From Paracoccus aestuarii (GTDB lineage Bacteria; Pseudomonadota; Alphaproteobacteria; Rhodobacterales; Rhodobacteraceae): a stretch of DNA of 64,000 nt. Where the stretch lies: contig NZ_CP067169.1 in the NCBI RefSeq assembly GCF_028553885.1, positions 1,755,501-1,819,500 of the forward strand, in the 5' to 3' direction. Of the stretch, positions 15,554 to 26,416 are shown piece by piece (position 1 is the first letter of the stretch; each line of letters starts with the position of its first letter). A program made the translations under genes and the position numbers. The notes below the pieces were generated by a model. That model had not been told where the DNA came from and did no database searches. It saw only the letters and a list, made by a program, of their open reading frames with translations.

Positions 15554-16293
15554 GGGCGGGTCTCCTGGGCGGTCATGTCGTCCTGCGCGGCCAGCTCCAG
15601 CTGGTCGGCATCGAGGAATTCGGGCAAGGGCAGCGCCGGGTCATAGGCCACGACCAGAAAGCGCATCCCGCTATGGCCGATGCCGCAGAATTCCGCGCAG
15701 AGGCCCTCATAGGTGCCGGGCTGTTCGACCATCAGGCGGTGCAGGTTGGTGCGGCCCGGAATGGCGTCCATCTTGCCGCCCAGCTGCGGCACCCAGAAGC
15801 TGTGGATCACGTCCTGCGCGGTGATGGCCACGTCGAAGGGCTCGCCCGCGGGGACATAGAGGACACCCTCGGTCGTGACGGGCTGGCCTGTGGCGTCGGG
15901 CTGCACGAAGCTCCAGCTCCATTGCCGGGCCTCGGCGCCGACGCGGATCGTGTCGTCGTCGCGCGCCAGCATCCGCTCGCCCACGAACAGCGCATAGCCC
16001 AGCAGCAGCGTCAGCACCGTCAACGTGAAGCCCAGGCCCCAGCCAAAGATCCAGAACCGCGCCGAACGCTCGCGCGGCGCGTCCGGGTCGGCATGGCGGC
16101 GGAAGGCCATCCAGATCATCACCCCCACCAGCAGCGTGATCGCGGCGCTGCCCAGCAGCATCACCCACCACAGGGTTGCGATCTGGCGCGCCGCCGGGCC
16201 AGATGGGTCCAGGGTGCTCAGCGGGCCGCCACAGGCGGCCAACAGCGGAACCGCCAGCAAAGATGCGGGCTTATGGAACTGATTGCGTAGCAG
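15550..16293 (-). CDS. Cytochrome c oxidase subunit II (CuA type, lipoprotein)
   Basis: About 247 residues. A lipobox-like LLAAC (Cys21) is followed by two membrane segments (about 42-62, 83-104) and a cupredoxin domain with the complete CuA site: His164, then Cys199-Cys203-His207-Met210 in CAEFCGIGHSGM. It accepts electrons from cytochrome c outside the membrane. The start is uncertain: no in-frame ATG precedes the signal sequence without running into the divergent gene, and CTG 16293 after GAGG is the best candidate. Its TGA overlaps the ATG of subunit I-III. Confidence 0.82.
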   Translation of the reverse strand: MLRNQFHKPASLLAVPLLAACGGPLSTLDPSGPAARQIATLWWVMLLGSAAITLLVGVMIWMAFRRHADPDAPRERSARFWIFGWGLGFTLTVLTLLLGYALFVGERMLARDDDTIRVGAEARQWSWSFVQPDATGQPVTTEGVLYVPAGEPFDVAITAQDVIHSFWVPQLGGKMDAIPGRTNLHRLMVEQPGTYEGLCAEFCGIGHSGMRFLVVAYDPALPLPEFLDADQLELAAQDDMTAQETRP

Positions 16294-16305
16294 AAGGGAC
16301 CTCAG

Positions 16306-16827
16306 ATGCGCGGGAAATATACGTGGAAACAAAGGCGCCGCCTGACCGACCCGATCGAGGAGCATGTCGCCTTCGACGATACCGAGACCAAGATCGCGAT
16401 CTCGGGCCACCCGCTGCACGCGATGATGGTGGCCTTTCCGATCGCCCTGGCCTTCTCGGTCCTGGCGGTGGACGGGATGTATTGGCTGACCGCCGATGAA
16501 TTCTGGCCGCGCGTCGCGCTCTGGGCCAGCGGGGTGGGCTTCGTCATGGGGGTGCTGGCGGGCATCGCCGGCACGGTCGAGCTGCTGATGGTGCCCGGCA
16601 TCCGCATCCGCAGCGCCAGCTGGACGCATTTCATCCTGGCGGTGATGCTGCTGTCGGTCCTGGGCCTGAACTGGGGCTTCCGGCTGAACGACCCGGTCGA
16701 GGCGGTCCTGCCTTGGGGCATCATGATCTCGGCCTTGGCGGCGTTGATGACGGGGATCACCGGCTGGCATGGCGGCAAGCTGGTCTTCGACTATCAGATC
16801 GGCACCAAGCGCCCGAGCGGAACATGA
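16306..16827 (+). CDS. DUF2231 family membrane protein
   Basis: 173 residues with four hydrophobic segments and the start ISGHPLHAMMVAFPIAL, the signature of DUF2231. It lies on the opposite strand between the CopD-like gene and subunit II, almost touching the subunit II start (about 12 bp) and converging with the CopD-like gene (8 bp). DUF2231 proteins are often found with haem or redox genes; the role here is unknown. Confidence 0.82.
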   Translation: MRGKYTWKQRRRLTDPIEEHVAFDDTETKIAISGHPLHAMMVAFPIALAFSVLAVDGMYWLTADEFWPRVALWASGVGFVMGVLAGIAGTVELLMVPGIRIRSASWTHFILAVMLLSVLGLNWGFRLNDPVEAVLPWGIMISALAALMTGITGWHGGKLVFDYQIGTKRPSGT

Positions 16828-16835
16828 TCTGATCA

Positions 16836-17333
16836 TCACTCCTGCCCCCTCGGCTGCAGCATGAATTGCGGCAGCCAGTCGGCCAGGCCCGCCAGTTCGG
16901 GCTTGGCCAGCACCAGCCACAGCACCCCCGCCATCAGCGGGATTCCCAGGCCCAGGGCGATCAGCGGCGACGGCATCTTGTCGATGCCCCGGTTTTCGGC
17001 CGACATGACCACGAAATGCCCGATCCAAGCATGGACCAGCGCCATCCCGGAGACCAGCGCCAGCTTGGCCGCGAACCACAGGTCATAGACATCCGCCGCA
17101 AAGATCAGCGCCGTGCCCGCCGCGATCGAGATCACCGCCGCGGGCGTCGCGAAGGCGATATAGCCGTAATGGGTGATCAGCCGGAATTCGGCATAGCGGG
17201 CCTGGCGCTTCTCGCCACCATGGTTCGTGCGCCAGGTGTTGCCGTAAAAGCTCAGCAGCAGCGGCAGCGCGATCATCGCCGCGACCCAGCACAGCATCGA
17301 CGCCAGATGCAGATATTTCAGCGCCGCGATCAT
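16836..17333 (-). CDS. CopD/HemJ-superfamily membrane protein
   Basis: 165 residues. Its opening, ALKYLHLASMLCWVAAMIALP, matches the first helix of CopD/HemJ-like proteins with the conserved His and Trp; four or five hydrophobic segments follow. Family members include protoporphyrinogen oxidase HemJ and copper-transport CopD domains. Its ATG (17333) overlaps the CtaG stop (TGA 17330-17332), placing it in the oxidase assembly operon, where copper or haem delivery is plausible. Confidence 0.72.
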   Translation of the reverse strand: MIAALKYLHLASMLCWVAAMIALPLLLSFYGNTWRTNHGGEKRQARYAEFRLITHYGYIAFATPAAVISIAAGTALIFAADVYDLWFAAKLALVSGMALVHAWIGHFVVMSAENRGIDKMPSPLIALGLGIPLMAGVLWLVLAKPELAGLADWLPQFMLQPRGQE

Positions 17334-18058
17334 GCTCGCGTCTCCGCCAGCCAGCCGCGCCGCAGCATCAGCCCCGCCAAGGCCGCCAGCGGCACGAAGC
17401 CCGGCACCCACATGATCAGCCCGGCCAGCTGCTGGTCGGCCAAGGGCGTCATGCCCCATGCAATCGCCCCATCCACATGCTGCAGATAGAGCAGACCCGG
17501 GGCAAAGGTCAGCACCGCGCCCAGCAAGCCCATCACCCCCGCCAGGCTGCCCACCATCAGCGCGCCCGACAGCGCCTCGGACGACGATGCGCCGCGCGCC
17601 AACACCTTGGACCAGAAGGCCCAGGCCGGCAGCAGCATCGCCGCCTGCAGCAGCCAATAGATCAGGTCCGACCCCCACATCGCCGCATAGACCGAAGGCA
17701 GGTGCCACGCGATCATCGCCACGCTCAGCGCGGCCAGCGACAGGCGCGCGGGGATGCGCCGCGCGATGGGCCAGGCCACCGCCAGCGCGGGCGCGACCGC
17801 GGTGATCAGGATCAGGTGATGCGCCGATCTTGCCGAAAACAGCGCCACCGTCAGCGCGCAGAGCGGCGAGACGAAGGCCGCGATCAGCCCCGCCATCGCC
17901 ACCGCGGCCATGCCCCGGTCGCCCGGGCCCGCGCGCCAGAACAGCACGGCACCAAAGACCGCCAGCCCGGCGATCAGGATCGGATCCAGGTTCCAGCTGG
18001 ACCAGAGGTCGCCGGGAACTGGCGCGGGGCCGCAATAGGGCATCGGCGCGTCGGTCAT
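17330..18058 (-). CDS. ctaG: Cytochrome c oxidase assembly factor CtaG (caa3 type)
   Basis: 242 residues with about seven hydrophobic segments. The MPYCGPAP start, SARSAHHLILITAVAPALAV and ADQQLAGLIMWVPGF are characteristic of Caa3_CtaG proteins, which help insert copper into caa3/aa3-like oxidases. This is a different family from the Cox11-type CtaG. It is the first gene of the minus-strand oxidase run and is divergent from the flavoprotein gene at 18190. Confidence 0.85.
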   Translation of the reverse strand: MTDAPMPYCGPAPVPGDLWSSWNLDPILIAGLAVFGAVLFWRAGPGDRGMAAVAMAGLIAAFVSPLCALTVALFSARSAHHLILITAVAPALAVAWPIARRIPARLSLAALSVAMIAWHLPSVYAAMWGSDLIYWLLQAAMLLPAWAFWSKVLARGASSSEALSGALMVGSLAGVMGLLGAVLTFAPGLLYLQHVDGAIAWGMTPLADQQLAGLIMWVPGFVPLAALAGLMLRRGWLAETRA

Positions 18059-18189
18059 GTCTGCATGGTGTCCCTGTCGTCACGTCCCCGCCAGCCTGCG
18101 GGGTCACTGGTGCAACCCCCTGTTCCCGCGTGGGTTCCACGCGCGGCAAAAGGTCGTGGAACCGGCCCCGCCCCGCCACGTTGGGCGGC

Positions 18190-19578
18190 ATGACCCAGCA
18201 CGCCCATCCGGCCCGCCATATCCGCCCCGAGGACCATGACCTTGCCGTATGGAGCCGCGCCATCGCGTGGATCCTGCTGGCGGTCATCCTGATCGCCCTG
18301 CCCTTCGTGGTGATCCTGGCGGGCGACCCGCCCGCCGCACGGGGCTTTCTGCGCGATTTCTCACTGGGGCTGGGGTTTTCGGCCCTGTCTCTGGCGGGGA
18401 TGCAATTCGCGCTGACCGGTCGGATCAAGCCGCTGCTGCACCCGTTCGGGGCCGATATCGTGGTGGTGTTCCACCGCTTTCTCAGCTGGGGACTGGTGGC
18501 GCTGATGCTGGGGCATTTCGCCATCCTCTATATCTGGCACCAGGACGATCTGGGCGTGCTGAACCCGATGCATGCCGAACCGCATATGACGGCGGGCCGC
18601 GTCGCGATGGGCTGCTTCGTGGCGCTGGTCGCCAGCTCGGAGCTGCGCCAGAGGCTGGGGCTGGACTATCTGTGGTGGCGCAGGCTGCATGTCGCGCTGG
18701 CACTGCTGGGCTTTGGTGCGGCAATCTGGCACGTGCTGGGCGCGGGCCATTTCACCGGGCGCGACGGCACGCGCGGGCTGTGGCTGGGCGCGACGCTGGC
18801 CTGGCTGGGCCTGATCGCCTGGACCCGGCTGTGGCGCCCGTGGCAGCAATGGCGCAACCCCTGGCGCGTGGTCCAGAACCGCGACGAGGGCGACGGTGTG
18901 CGCACCTTGGTCCTGCGCCCCGAGGGACGGCCCCTGACCGGCTGGCGCCCGGGCCAGTTCGCCTGGCTGGCCGTCGGCACATCGCCCTTCGCGCTGCGTG
19001 AACATCCCTTCACCATCTCGACCGCGCCCGACAAGGGGCCGGAGCTGTCAATCTCGATCAAGCCTCTGGGCGATGACAGCGAACGCCTGTCCAAAACGCC
19101 CGAGGGCACCATCGCCTATGTCGACGGGCCCTATGGCACCTTCTCGATCGATCGCGAGGCGGATTCGGGCGGCTTCGTGATGATCGCGGGCGGGGTGGGC
19201 ATCACGCCGCTGATCGCGAACCTGCATGCGTTGCAGGAACGCCGCGACCCGCGGCCGGTCATCCTGCTCTATGCCAGCAAGGACTGGGAGGAGATCGCCT
19301 TCCGCGAGGAGTTGCGCCGCATCGCCCGGGACATCGACCTGCGCGTGATCCATGTCATCCAAGACCCGCCCGAGGATGACTGGCCGCCCCAAGACCACGA
19401 GACGCGCGAGGGGATGATCGACGCCGATCTGCTGGCCGATCTGCTGCCCGACGAGAGCCGCGACTGGCCCCACATGCTCTGTGGTCCCGCGCCGATGCTG
19501 GAGGCGGTGCGCAAGGCCCTGCGCGACAAGGGCGTGCCGCTGGCGCGCATCGACAGCGAAATCTTCGAGATGGTGTGA
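18190..19578 (+). CDS. Ferric-reductase-like transmembrane flavoprotein
   Basis: 462 residues. The N-terminal half (to about 225) has six hydrophobic helices with histidines suited to b-haem (FHRFLSWG, LGHFAILYIWH, RLHVALALLGF). The C-terminal half is a ferredoxin-NADP reductase fold: FAD motif REHPFTISTAP, NAD(P)-binding GGVGITPLIANL and the closing CGPAPMLEAVRKAL. It would pass electrons from cytosolic NAD(P)H across the membrane. Upstream frame extends to 17830, but ATG 18190 fits the conserved start. The physiological acceptor is unknown. Confidence 0.84.
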   Translation: MTQHAHPARHIRPEDHDLAVWSRAIAWILLAVILIALPFVVILAGDPPAARGFLRDFSLGLGFSALSLAGMQFALTGRIKPLLHPFGADIVVVFHRFLSWGLVALMLGHFAILYIWHQDDLGVLNPMHAEPHMTAGRVAMGCFVALVASSELRQRLGLDYLWWRRLHVALALLGFGAAIWHVLGAGHFTGRDGTRGLWLGATLAWLGLIAWTRLWRPWQQWRNPWRVVQNRDEGDGVRTLVLRPEGRPLTGWRPGQFAWLAVGTSPFALREHPFTISTAPDKGPELSISIKPLGDDSERLSKTPEGTIAYVDGPYGTFSIDREADSGGFVMIAGGVGITPLIANLHALQERRDPRPVILLYASKDWEEIAFREELRRIARDIDLRVIHVIQDPPEDDWPPQDHETREGMIDADLLADLLPDESRDWPHMLCGPAPMLEAVRKALRDKGVPLARIDSEIFEMV

Positions 19579-19581
19579 CCC

Positions 19582-19677
19582 ATGAGACCTCTGCTTGCCC
19601 GCGCGCTGGCCGCGATGATCTTCACCCTGGCCCTGGCTTTCGCCGCGGGGTTTGCCTGGCTGCTGCCCACCGTGTGA
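19582..19677 (+). CDS. Putative 31-residue single-pass membrane peptide
   Basis: ATG 19582 lies 3 bp after the flavoprotein stop. The product has an Arg-containing start, one hydrophobic helix (about 8-27) and ends LLPTV. Tight spacing suggests translational coupling to the flavoprotein. No recognised homolog, and short ORFs like this can occur by chance. Confidence 0.4.
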   Translation: MRPLLARALAAMIFTLALAFAAGFAWLLPTV

Positions 19678-19696
19678 CGGGCAGCAGCAGGATCCG

Positions 19697-21274
<1,578 letters not shown>

Positions 21275-21357
21275 GCTTGATCAGACAATTGATCGGTGGA
21301 TTTCCCGCGCTAGGGTGGGATCAGGGGGGCGGTAAGGCCCGACCGAGGGAGGACAAC

Positions 21358-22560
21358 ATGAAATTCGCAATCACGGGCACCGCCGCGCTGCTGCTGGGGA
21401 CGGCCCCGGTTCTGGCCGGGGGGATCGAACGCGCGCCCCAATCGCTGGCGCCGCTGTTCGAACAGGGCAACTACGTCGAGCTCAGCTTCGGCGGCGTCGA
21501 TCCGACGGTCGAGGGCCGCGACACCGCGGGCTTCCGCACCGGCGACGTGGCGCAGGGCTACGGCTTCGGGGGTCTGGCCTACAAGCACCAGTTCACGCCC
21601 GGCATCTCGGGCGCCATCATCATCGAGCAGCCCTTCGGCGCCGACATCCGCTATCCCACCCAGCCCGGCTTTCCGCCGAACCCGGAGGACGAGGGCTCGG
21701 TCCTTCTGGGCGGCACCGCGGCGCGGGTCGATTCGACGACCTTCACGGCGATCGGGCGGTATCAGTTCCAGAACAATTTCTCGGTCCATGGCGGCCTGCG
21801 CGGCTCGCGCGCCGATGGCGAGGTGACGCTGAACGGATGTGCATACTCTAACCCGTTGCTTCCAACGCCGTGCTCTGGAGGGGTTCAAGGTTACAACGTG
21901 GTGCTGGAATCCAACACCGCGACCGGCTTCGTCGCAGGCGCGGCCTACGAGCTGCCCGCGATTGCGGCGCGCGTGGCCCTGACCTACAATTCCAAGGTCG
22001 ATCACGACTTCCGCATCCGCGAGACCGGCCCGCTGGTCGATCCCGACGGGCCCGGCCCGATCCCGGCCCTGCCGCTCCTGGAGGGGACGTCGACCCTGAC
22101 CGTCTCGACCCCGAAAAGCTGGAACCTGGACTTCCAGTCGGGCGTGGCGCCCGGCACGCTGGTCTTCGGCTCGGTCCGTTGGGTGGAATGGAGCGCCTTC
22201 CGCGTCGATCCGGAACGCTTCGTCGCGGTGACCGGCGGCGGGCTGGTCGAGCTGGAGGACACGACGACCTACACCCTGGGCGTCGGCCGCCAGTTCAACG
22301 AGACCTGGTCCGGCTCGGCCGCCTTCACCTTCGAGAAGAAGGGCGATGACCTGGTCTCGCCCCTGGCCCCGACCAACGGGCGCCGCGGCATCACCTTGGC
22401 CGCTATATACAACCAGGGACCGCTGCGGGTCACGACGGGCATCAACTACACCAAGCTGGGCGATGCCAGCCCCGAGACGGGCACCCCCGACACCGCCCGC
22501 GCGCGGATGGAGGGCAGCGACGCCCTGGGCATCGGCGTGCGCGTCGGCTACCGGTTCTGA
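21358..22560 (+). CDS. Outer-membrane transport protein, OmpP1/FadL/TodX family
   Basis: 400 residues from ATG 21358, with GAGGGAGGAC upstream. A signal peptide (about 1-21, ending VLAGG) precedes a beta-barrel-type sequence rich in alternating polar/aromatic strands, ending in GVRVGYRF with the C-terminal Phe that BAM recognises. FadL-type channels take up hydrophobic compounds such as fatty acids. A short stretch around 21835-21900 has weaker codon bias and a Cys pair, probably a variable extracellular loop. Confidence 0.78.
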   Translation: MKFAITGTAALLLGTAPVLAGGIERAPQSLAPLFEQGNYVELSFGGVDPTVEGRDTAGFRTGDVAQGYGFGGLAYKHQFTPGISGAIIIEQPFGADIRYPTQPGFPPNPEDEGSVLLGGTAARVDSTTFTAIGRYQFQNNFSVHGGLRGSRADGEVTLNGCAYSNPLLPTPCSGGVQGYNVVLESNTATGFVAGAAYELPAIAARVALTYNSKVDHDFRIRETGPLVDPDGPGPIPALPLLEGTSTLTVSTPKSWNLDFQSGVAPGTLVFGSVRWVEWSAFRVDPERFVAVTGGGLVELEDTTTYTLGVGRQFNETWSGSAAFTFEKKGDDLVSPLAPTNGRRGITLAAIYNQGPLRVTTGINYTKLGDASPETGTPDTARARMEGSDALGIGVRVGYRF

Positions 22561-22718
22561 CGGACGACCCTTTCGCGACCAAACGGCCCCCCCATCCATG
22601 GCGGGGCCGTGTTCCGTTCCACCCGCGGGACCTTGCCGGGGGCGGTGGCCGGGGGAGTTCGCTCCCCCCCGGAGCCCCTGCGCGGGGCACTCCGCCCCGT
22701 CGCCCCGATCACGGCAGC

Positions 22719-22746
22719 GGGGGGTCCGGGGGGCCGGCCCCCCGGC
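22719..22746 (-). repeat. GC-rich intergenic repeat, partial copy (reverse orientation)
   Basis: The complement reads CCGGGGGGCCGGCCCCCCGG then ACCCC, matching the palindromic half of the repeats at 27462 and 47864. It lies in the 281-bp gap between the FadL-type gene and the ATPase gene. That gap otherwise holds only a weak GC hairpin (22583-22610) and GC-rich filler. Confidence 0.5.
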
Positions 22747-22841
22747 CGTCGCGGGACGCAATCGGGGCGGTGGTGCTGGGGCCTTTCCTTGCCGCCCGCG
22801 CCGGATTACCTAAGGGGCCCGGACAGGCAGGAAGGACCCCC

Positions 22842-23705
22842 ATGATCTATCGCAGCGCAGAGGACTGGCGTTCCGCCACCAGCCGCCGGGTGGTCCTGTT
22901 CGGCATGTCGGGCCTGGGCAAGACCTATCTCGCCTCGATGCTACGCGGGACGGGCGACTGGTTTCACTACAGCGTCGATTACCGCATCGGCACCCGCTAC
23001 ATGGGCGAATACATCGCCGACAACTTCAAGCGCGAGGCGATGAAGGTCCCCTTTCTGCGCGAATTGCTGATGTCGGACAGCGTCTACATCGCCTCGAACA
23101 TCACCTTCGACAACCTGGCCCCTCTGTCTACCTATCTGGGCAAACCCGGCAGCCCCTCGCGCGGCGGCCTGCCCTTCGACGACTATTGCCGCCGCCAGGA
23201 CCAGCACCGCCGGGCCGAGATCGCGGCCCTTCTGGACACGCGCGACTTCATGGAACGTGCCCACGACATCTATGCCCTGCCCCATTTCGTCTGTGACAGC
23301 GGCGGCTCGATCTGCGAGGTCGTGGACCCGGCCGATCCCGACGATCCGGTCCTGGCCGCGCTGGAACGCGACCTGCTGCTGGTCTGGATCAAGGGCAGCG
23401 ACGCACATACCGCCGAACTGGTCCGCCGCTTCGACCGCGCCCCCAAACCCATGTATTATCAGCCGCAATTCCTGGAACGCGCCTGGATCGCCTATCGCGT
23501 CGAAAAGGGGCTGGAGCCCGACCAGGTCAATCCCGACGACTTCATCCGCTGGACCTATGCCCGCGCCCTCGCCCATCGCCAGCCCCGCTACGAGGCCATG
23601 GCGCGGCGCGGCGTCACCGTCCTGGCCGAGGAGGTCGCCCAGGTCCGCAGCCCCGAGGATTTCACCGACCTGATCGCGCAGGCCATCGCGCGCAAGGAGG
23701 CCTGA
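22842..23705 (+). CDS. P-loop ATPase of unknown function, upstream of metA
   Basis: 287 residues from ATG 22842 (AGGAAGG upstream). A Walker A motif GMSGLGKT lies at 21-28 after a short strand. The remainder is rich in acidic and aromatic residues with no recognised domain. The stop is 1 bp before the metA start codon, so the two are almost certainly co-transcribed. I know of no assigned role; kinase-like or regulatory NTP use is possible. Confidence 0.72.
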   Translation: MIYRSAEDWRSATSRRVVLFGMSGLGKTYLASMLRGTGDWFHYSVDYRIGTRYMGEYIADNFKREAMKVPFLRELLMSDSVYIASNITFDNLAPLSTYLGKPGSPSRGGLPFDDYCRRQDQHRRAEIAALLDTRDFMERAHDIYALPHFVCDSGGSICEVVDPADPDDPVLAALERDLLLVWIKGSDAHTAELVRRFDRAPKPMYYQPQFLERAWIAYRVEKGLEPDQVNPDDFIRWTYARALAHRQPRYEAMARRGVTVLAEEVAQVRSPEDFTDLIAQAIARKEA

Positions 23706-23706
23706 C

Positions 23707-24633
23707 ATGCCCATCACCCTGAACGAGAGCCTGCCCGCCTATCGCATCCTGTCCGACGAAGGCGTCATGGTCATGTCGCCCGGCCGCGCCGCGACCCAGG
23801 ACATCCGCCCCCTGCGGATCGGCCTGCTGAACCTGATGCCCAAGAAGATCCAGACGGAGAACCAGTTCGCCCGGCTGATCGGCGCCACGCCGCTGCAGAT
23901 CGACTTTCAGCTGATCCGCATGTCGGACCATGAAAGCCGCAACACCGCCGCCGGCCATCTGGAAAGCTTCTACCGCCCCTTCCGCGAGGTCGAGGCCACG
24001 GGCGAGAAATTCGACGGCCTGGTCATCACCGGCGCGCCCATCGAACATCTGCCCTTCGACCAGGTCACCTATTGGGACGAGCTGACCCGCGTCTTCGCCT
24101 GGACCCGGACCCATGTCCATTCGACCTTCGGCGTCTGCTGGGGCGGCATGGCGATGGCCTGGCATTTCCACGGCCTGCCCAAGCACCCCCTGCCCGAAAA
24201 GGCCTTCGGCTGTTTCCGCCATCAGAACCTGGCCCCCGCATCGCCCTATCTGCGCGGCTTTTCCGACGAGGTGCTGGTCCCCGTCAGCCGCTGGACCGAG
24301 GTGCGACAGGACGATGTCGATGCCCGCCCGGCCCTGACCACGCTGCTGGCCAGCGCGGATGTGGGGCCCTGCCTGCTGGCCGATCCGGGGCATCGCGCGC
24401 TCTATGTCTTCAACCATTTCGAATATGACAGCACCACGCTGAAGGAGGAATACGACCGCGACGCCCAGGCCGGAAAACCCATCGCGGTGCCGCGCAACTA
24501 CTATCCCGACGACGACCCGGCGCGGATGCCCTCGAACCGCTGGCGCAGCCATGCGCATCTCCTCTATGGCAACTGGATCAACGAGATCTACCAGACCACC
24601 TGGTACGACATCTCGCGCATCGGCGAGGGCTGA
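23707..24633 (+). CDS. metA: Homoserine O-acyltransferase MetA (predicted acetyl-CoA user)
   Basis: 308 residues. Catalytic Cys144 in FGVCWGGMA and His237/Glu239 in FNHFEYDS are present, as are INLMP-like LNLMPKKI and the SNRW region. The residue that separates acyl donors is Glu113 in TGAPIEHL: in studied MetA enzymes Glu here goes with acetyl-CoA (Bacillus type) and Gly with succinyl-CoA (E. coli type). So O-acetylhomoserine is the predicted product for methionine synthesis, an inference from one position. Confidence 0.9.
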   Translation: MPITLNESLPAYRILSDEGVMVMSPGRAATQDIRPLRIGLLNLMPKKIQTENQFARLIGATPLQIDFQLIRMSDHESRNTAAGHLESFYRPFREVEATGEKFDGLVITGAPIEHLPFDQVTYWDELTRVFAWTRTHVHSTFGVCWGGMAMAWHFHGLPKHPLPEKAFGCFRHQNLAPASPYLRGFSDEVLVPVSRWTEVRQDDVDARPALTTLLASADVGPCLLADPGHRALYVFNHFEYDSTTLKEEYDRDAQAGKPIAVPRNYYPDDDPARMPSNRWRSHAHLLYGNWINEIYQTTWYDISRIGEG

Positions 24634-24636
24634 GGC

Positions 24637-25518
24637 ATGGCGGGCGACCCCCTGATGCCGCTGGTCGGCCGCATCACCGACTATCTGCGCGACGCGGCCC
24701 CCGCCGCGCTGCGCGCGCGTCTGGAGGCCGCCGGGCCGCGCGACATTCCCGACCCCGACTATCCCTATGCCACCGGCATGGACCGGGCCGAATACGATGC
24801 CCGGATGGACCAGCTGCAGCTGCAGCTGGTGCGGATGATGCATGATGTGATCGAGACCGGAAAGCGCGTCGTCGTCGTCTTCGAGGGGCGCGACGCGGCC
24901 GGCAAGGGCGGCACCATCGACCGGGTGCGCGACAACCTGAACCCGCGTTCCGCCTATGTCGTGGCCCTGCCCAAGCCCACCGAACGCGAGGCCGGCCAGT
25001 GGTATTTCCAGCGCTATGCCGAACGCCTGCCCGCGCAGGGCGAGATCGCGCTGTTCGACCGCAGCTGGTACAATCGCGGCGTGGTCGAACATGTCTTCGG
25101 CTTTGTCGACGCGGCGCGGCGCGCGGCCTTCTTCCGCCAGCTGCCGGGGTTCGAACAGATGCTGGTCGATGACGGCATCATCCTGGTCAAGCTGTGGCTG
25201 AACGTGGGCCGCGCCGAACAGCTGCGCCGGTTCCTGGACCGCGAGGCCGACCCCCTGAAGCAATGGAAGCTGAGCGGGATCGACGTGGACGGGCTGGCGA
25301 AATGGGACGACTACAGCACGGCCATCCGCGACACGCTGCAGCGATCGCACAGCCCCTTGGTGCCGTGGACGGTGATCCGGTCCGACGACAAGCGCCGCGC
25401 GCGCATCGCGGCGATCCAGACCATCCTGACGGCGGTGGATTACGCGGGCAAGGACCGGGACGCGATCGGCGCCATCGACCCCGCCATCGCCGGCGGCCCG
25501 GAGCTGCTGCGCGACTGA
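24637..25518 (+). CDS. ppk2: Polyphosphate kinase 2
   Basis: 293 residues. PPK2 signatures: Walker [11 protein letters not shown] (about 84-93), the lid/arginine region [17 protein letters not shown], Walker B-like [18 protein letters not shown], and [17 protein letters not shown]2 transfers phosphate between polyphosphate and nucleoside di- or monophosphates; class cannot be assigned safely. It follows metA by 3 bp and is probably in the same transcript. Confidence 0.88.
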   Translation: MAGDPLMPLVGRITDYLRDAAPAALRARLEAAGPRDIPDPDYPYATGMDRAEYDARMDQLQLQLVRMMHDVIETGKRVVVVFEGRDAAGKGGTIDRVRDNLNPRSAYVVALPKPTEREAGQWYFQRYAERLPAQGEIALFDRSWYNRGVVEHVFGFVDAARRAAFFRQLPGFEQMLVDDGIILVKLWLNVGRAEQLRRFLDREADPLKQWKLSGIDVDGLAKWDDYSTAIRDTLQRSHSPLVPWTVIRSDDKRRARIAAIQTILTAVDYAGKDRDAIGAIDPAIAGGPELLRD

Positions 25519-25579
25519 TCTTGGCGGCACCGCCGCGCCGTGCCAGAAGCGGGACCAGAGGGAAAAGGGAGGGTTTCCG

Positions 25580-26323
25580 ATGGATCTGTCGAATTGCCGC
25601 GCCGTCGTCACCGGGGGCGCATCGGGCCTGGGGGCGGCGACCGCCGCGCATTTCCGCGACCGCGGCGCCGAGGTCGTGGTCCTGGACCGCGACCCCGCCG
25701 GGGCGGATGCGGCCGCGGCCATGGGGGCGGGTTTCGCCCAGGCCGATGTCACCGACGAGGACAGCGTCGCCACCGCCTTGGCCGGAGCCGTCGGGCTGAT
25801 GGGCGGCATCGACGTCTGCGTGAACTGCGCGGGCATCGCCACGGGCGAAAAGACCTTGGGCCGCGACGGCCCGCACCGCCTGGACAGCTTTCGCCGCACC
25901 GTCGAGATCAACCTGATCGGCAGCTTCAACGTCCTGCGCCTGGCGGCCGAGATCATGGCCCGCAACGGCCGCGACCGCAACGGGGTGATCGTGAACACGG
26001 CTTCGATTGCGGCCCTTGACGGGCAGAAGGGGCAAGCGGCCTATGCGGCCTCCAAGGCGGGGATCGCGGGCATGACCCTGCCCTTGGCGCGCGACCTGGC
26101 GGGACAGGGGATCCGCGTCTGCGCCATCGCGCCGGGCATCTTCGGCACGCCCATGCTGCGCGGCCTGCCCGACGAGGTCCAGGACAGCCTGGCCGCCGAG
26201 GTGACCTTTCCCAAGCGCTTGGGCGATCCGCTGGAATATGCGCGCATGGCTGCCTTCATCGTCGAGAACGACTATCTGAACGGCGAGACGATCCGCATCG
26301 ACGGCGCGCTGCGCATGCGCTGA
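25580..26323 (+). CDS. Short-chain dehydrogenase (3-hydroxyacyl-CoA dehydrogenase type II-like)
   Basis: 247 residues. The NAD-binding motif TGGASGLG (11-18), NCAGIA, the Ser in NTASIAALDG and the YAASK active-site motif are all present. The segment APGIFGTPMLRGLP resembles HSD10/type II 3-hydroxyacyl-CoA dehydrogenases, suggesting beta-oxidation of branched or short acyl-CoAs. Lone SDR genes are hard to assign; no beta-oxidation partner is adjacent. Confidence 0.78.
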   Translation: MDLSNCRAVVTGGASGLGAATAAHFRDRGAEVVVLDRDPAGADAAAAMGAGFAQADVTDEDSVATALAGAVGLMGGIDVCVNCAGIATGEKTLGRDGPHRLDSFRRTVEINLIGSFNVLRLAAEIMARNGRDRNGVIVNTASIAALDGQKGQAAYAASKAGIAGMTLPLARDLAGQGIRVCAIAPGIFGTPMLRGLPDEVQDSLAAEVTFPKRLGDPLEYARMAAFIVENDYLNGETIRIDGALRMR

Positions 26324-26416
26324 TCGCCGCAGGGGCGGGGCCGCGCGAAGCCCTTGCGCGGCCCCGCCCCGGACCTTAGCGTGGACAAAACCCGCCAGCT
26401 GAAAAGGCCCGATCCC

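Noticed and set aside
13118..15646. An 842-codon plus-strand open frame
   Set aside because: Antisense to the fused oxidase subunit I-III; the sequence is Gln/His/Arg-rich as expected for a shadow.
22583..22610. Rho-independent terminator after the FadL-type gene
   Set aside because: An 8-bp GC stem is present but it is followed by GTTCCGTTCC rather than a T run; too weak to call.
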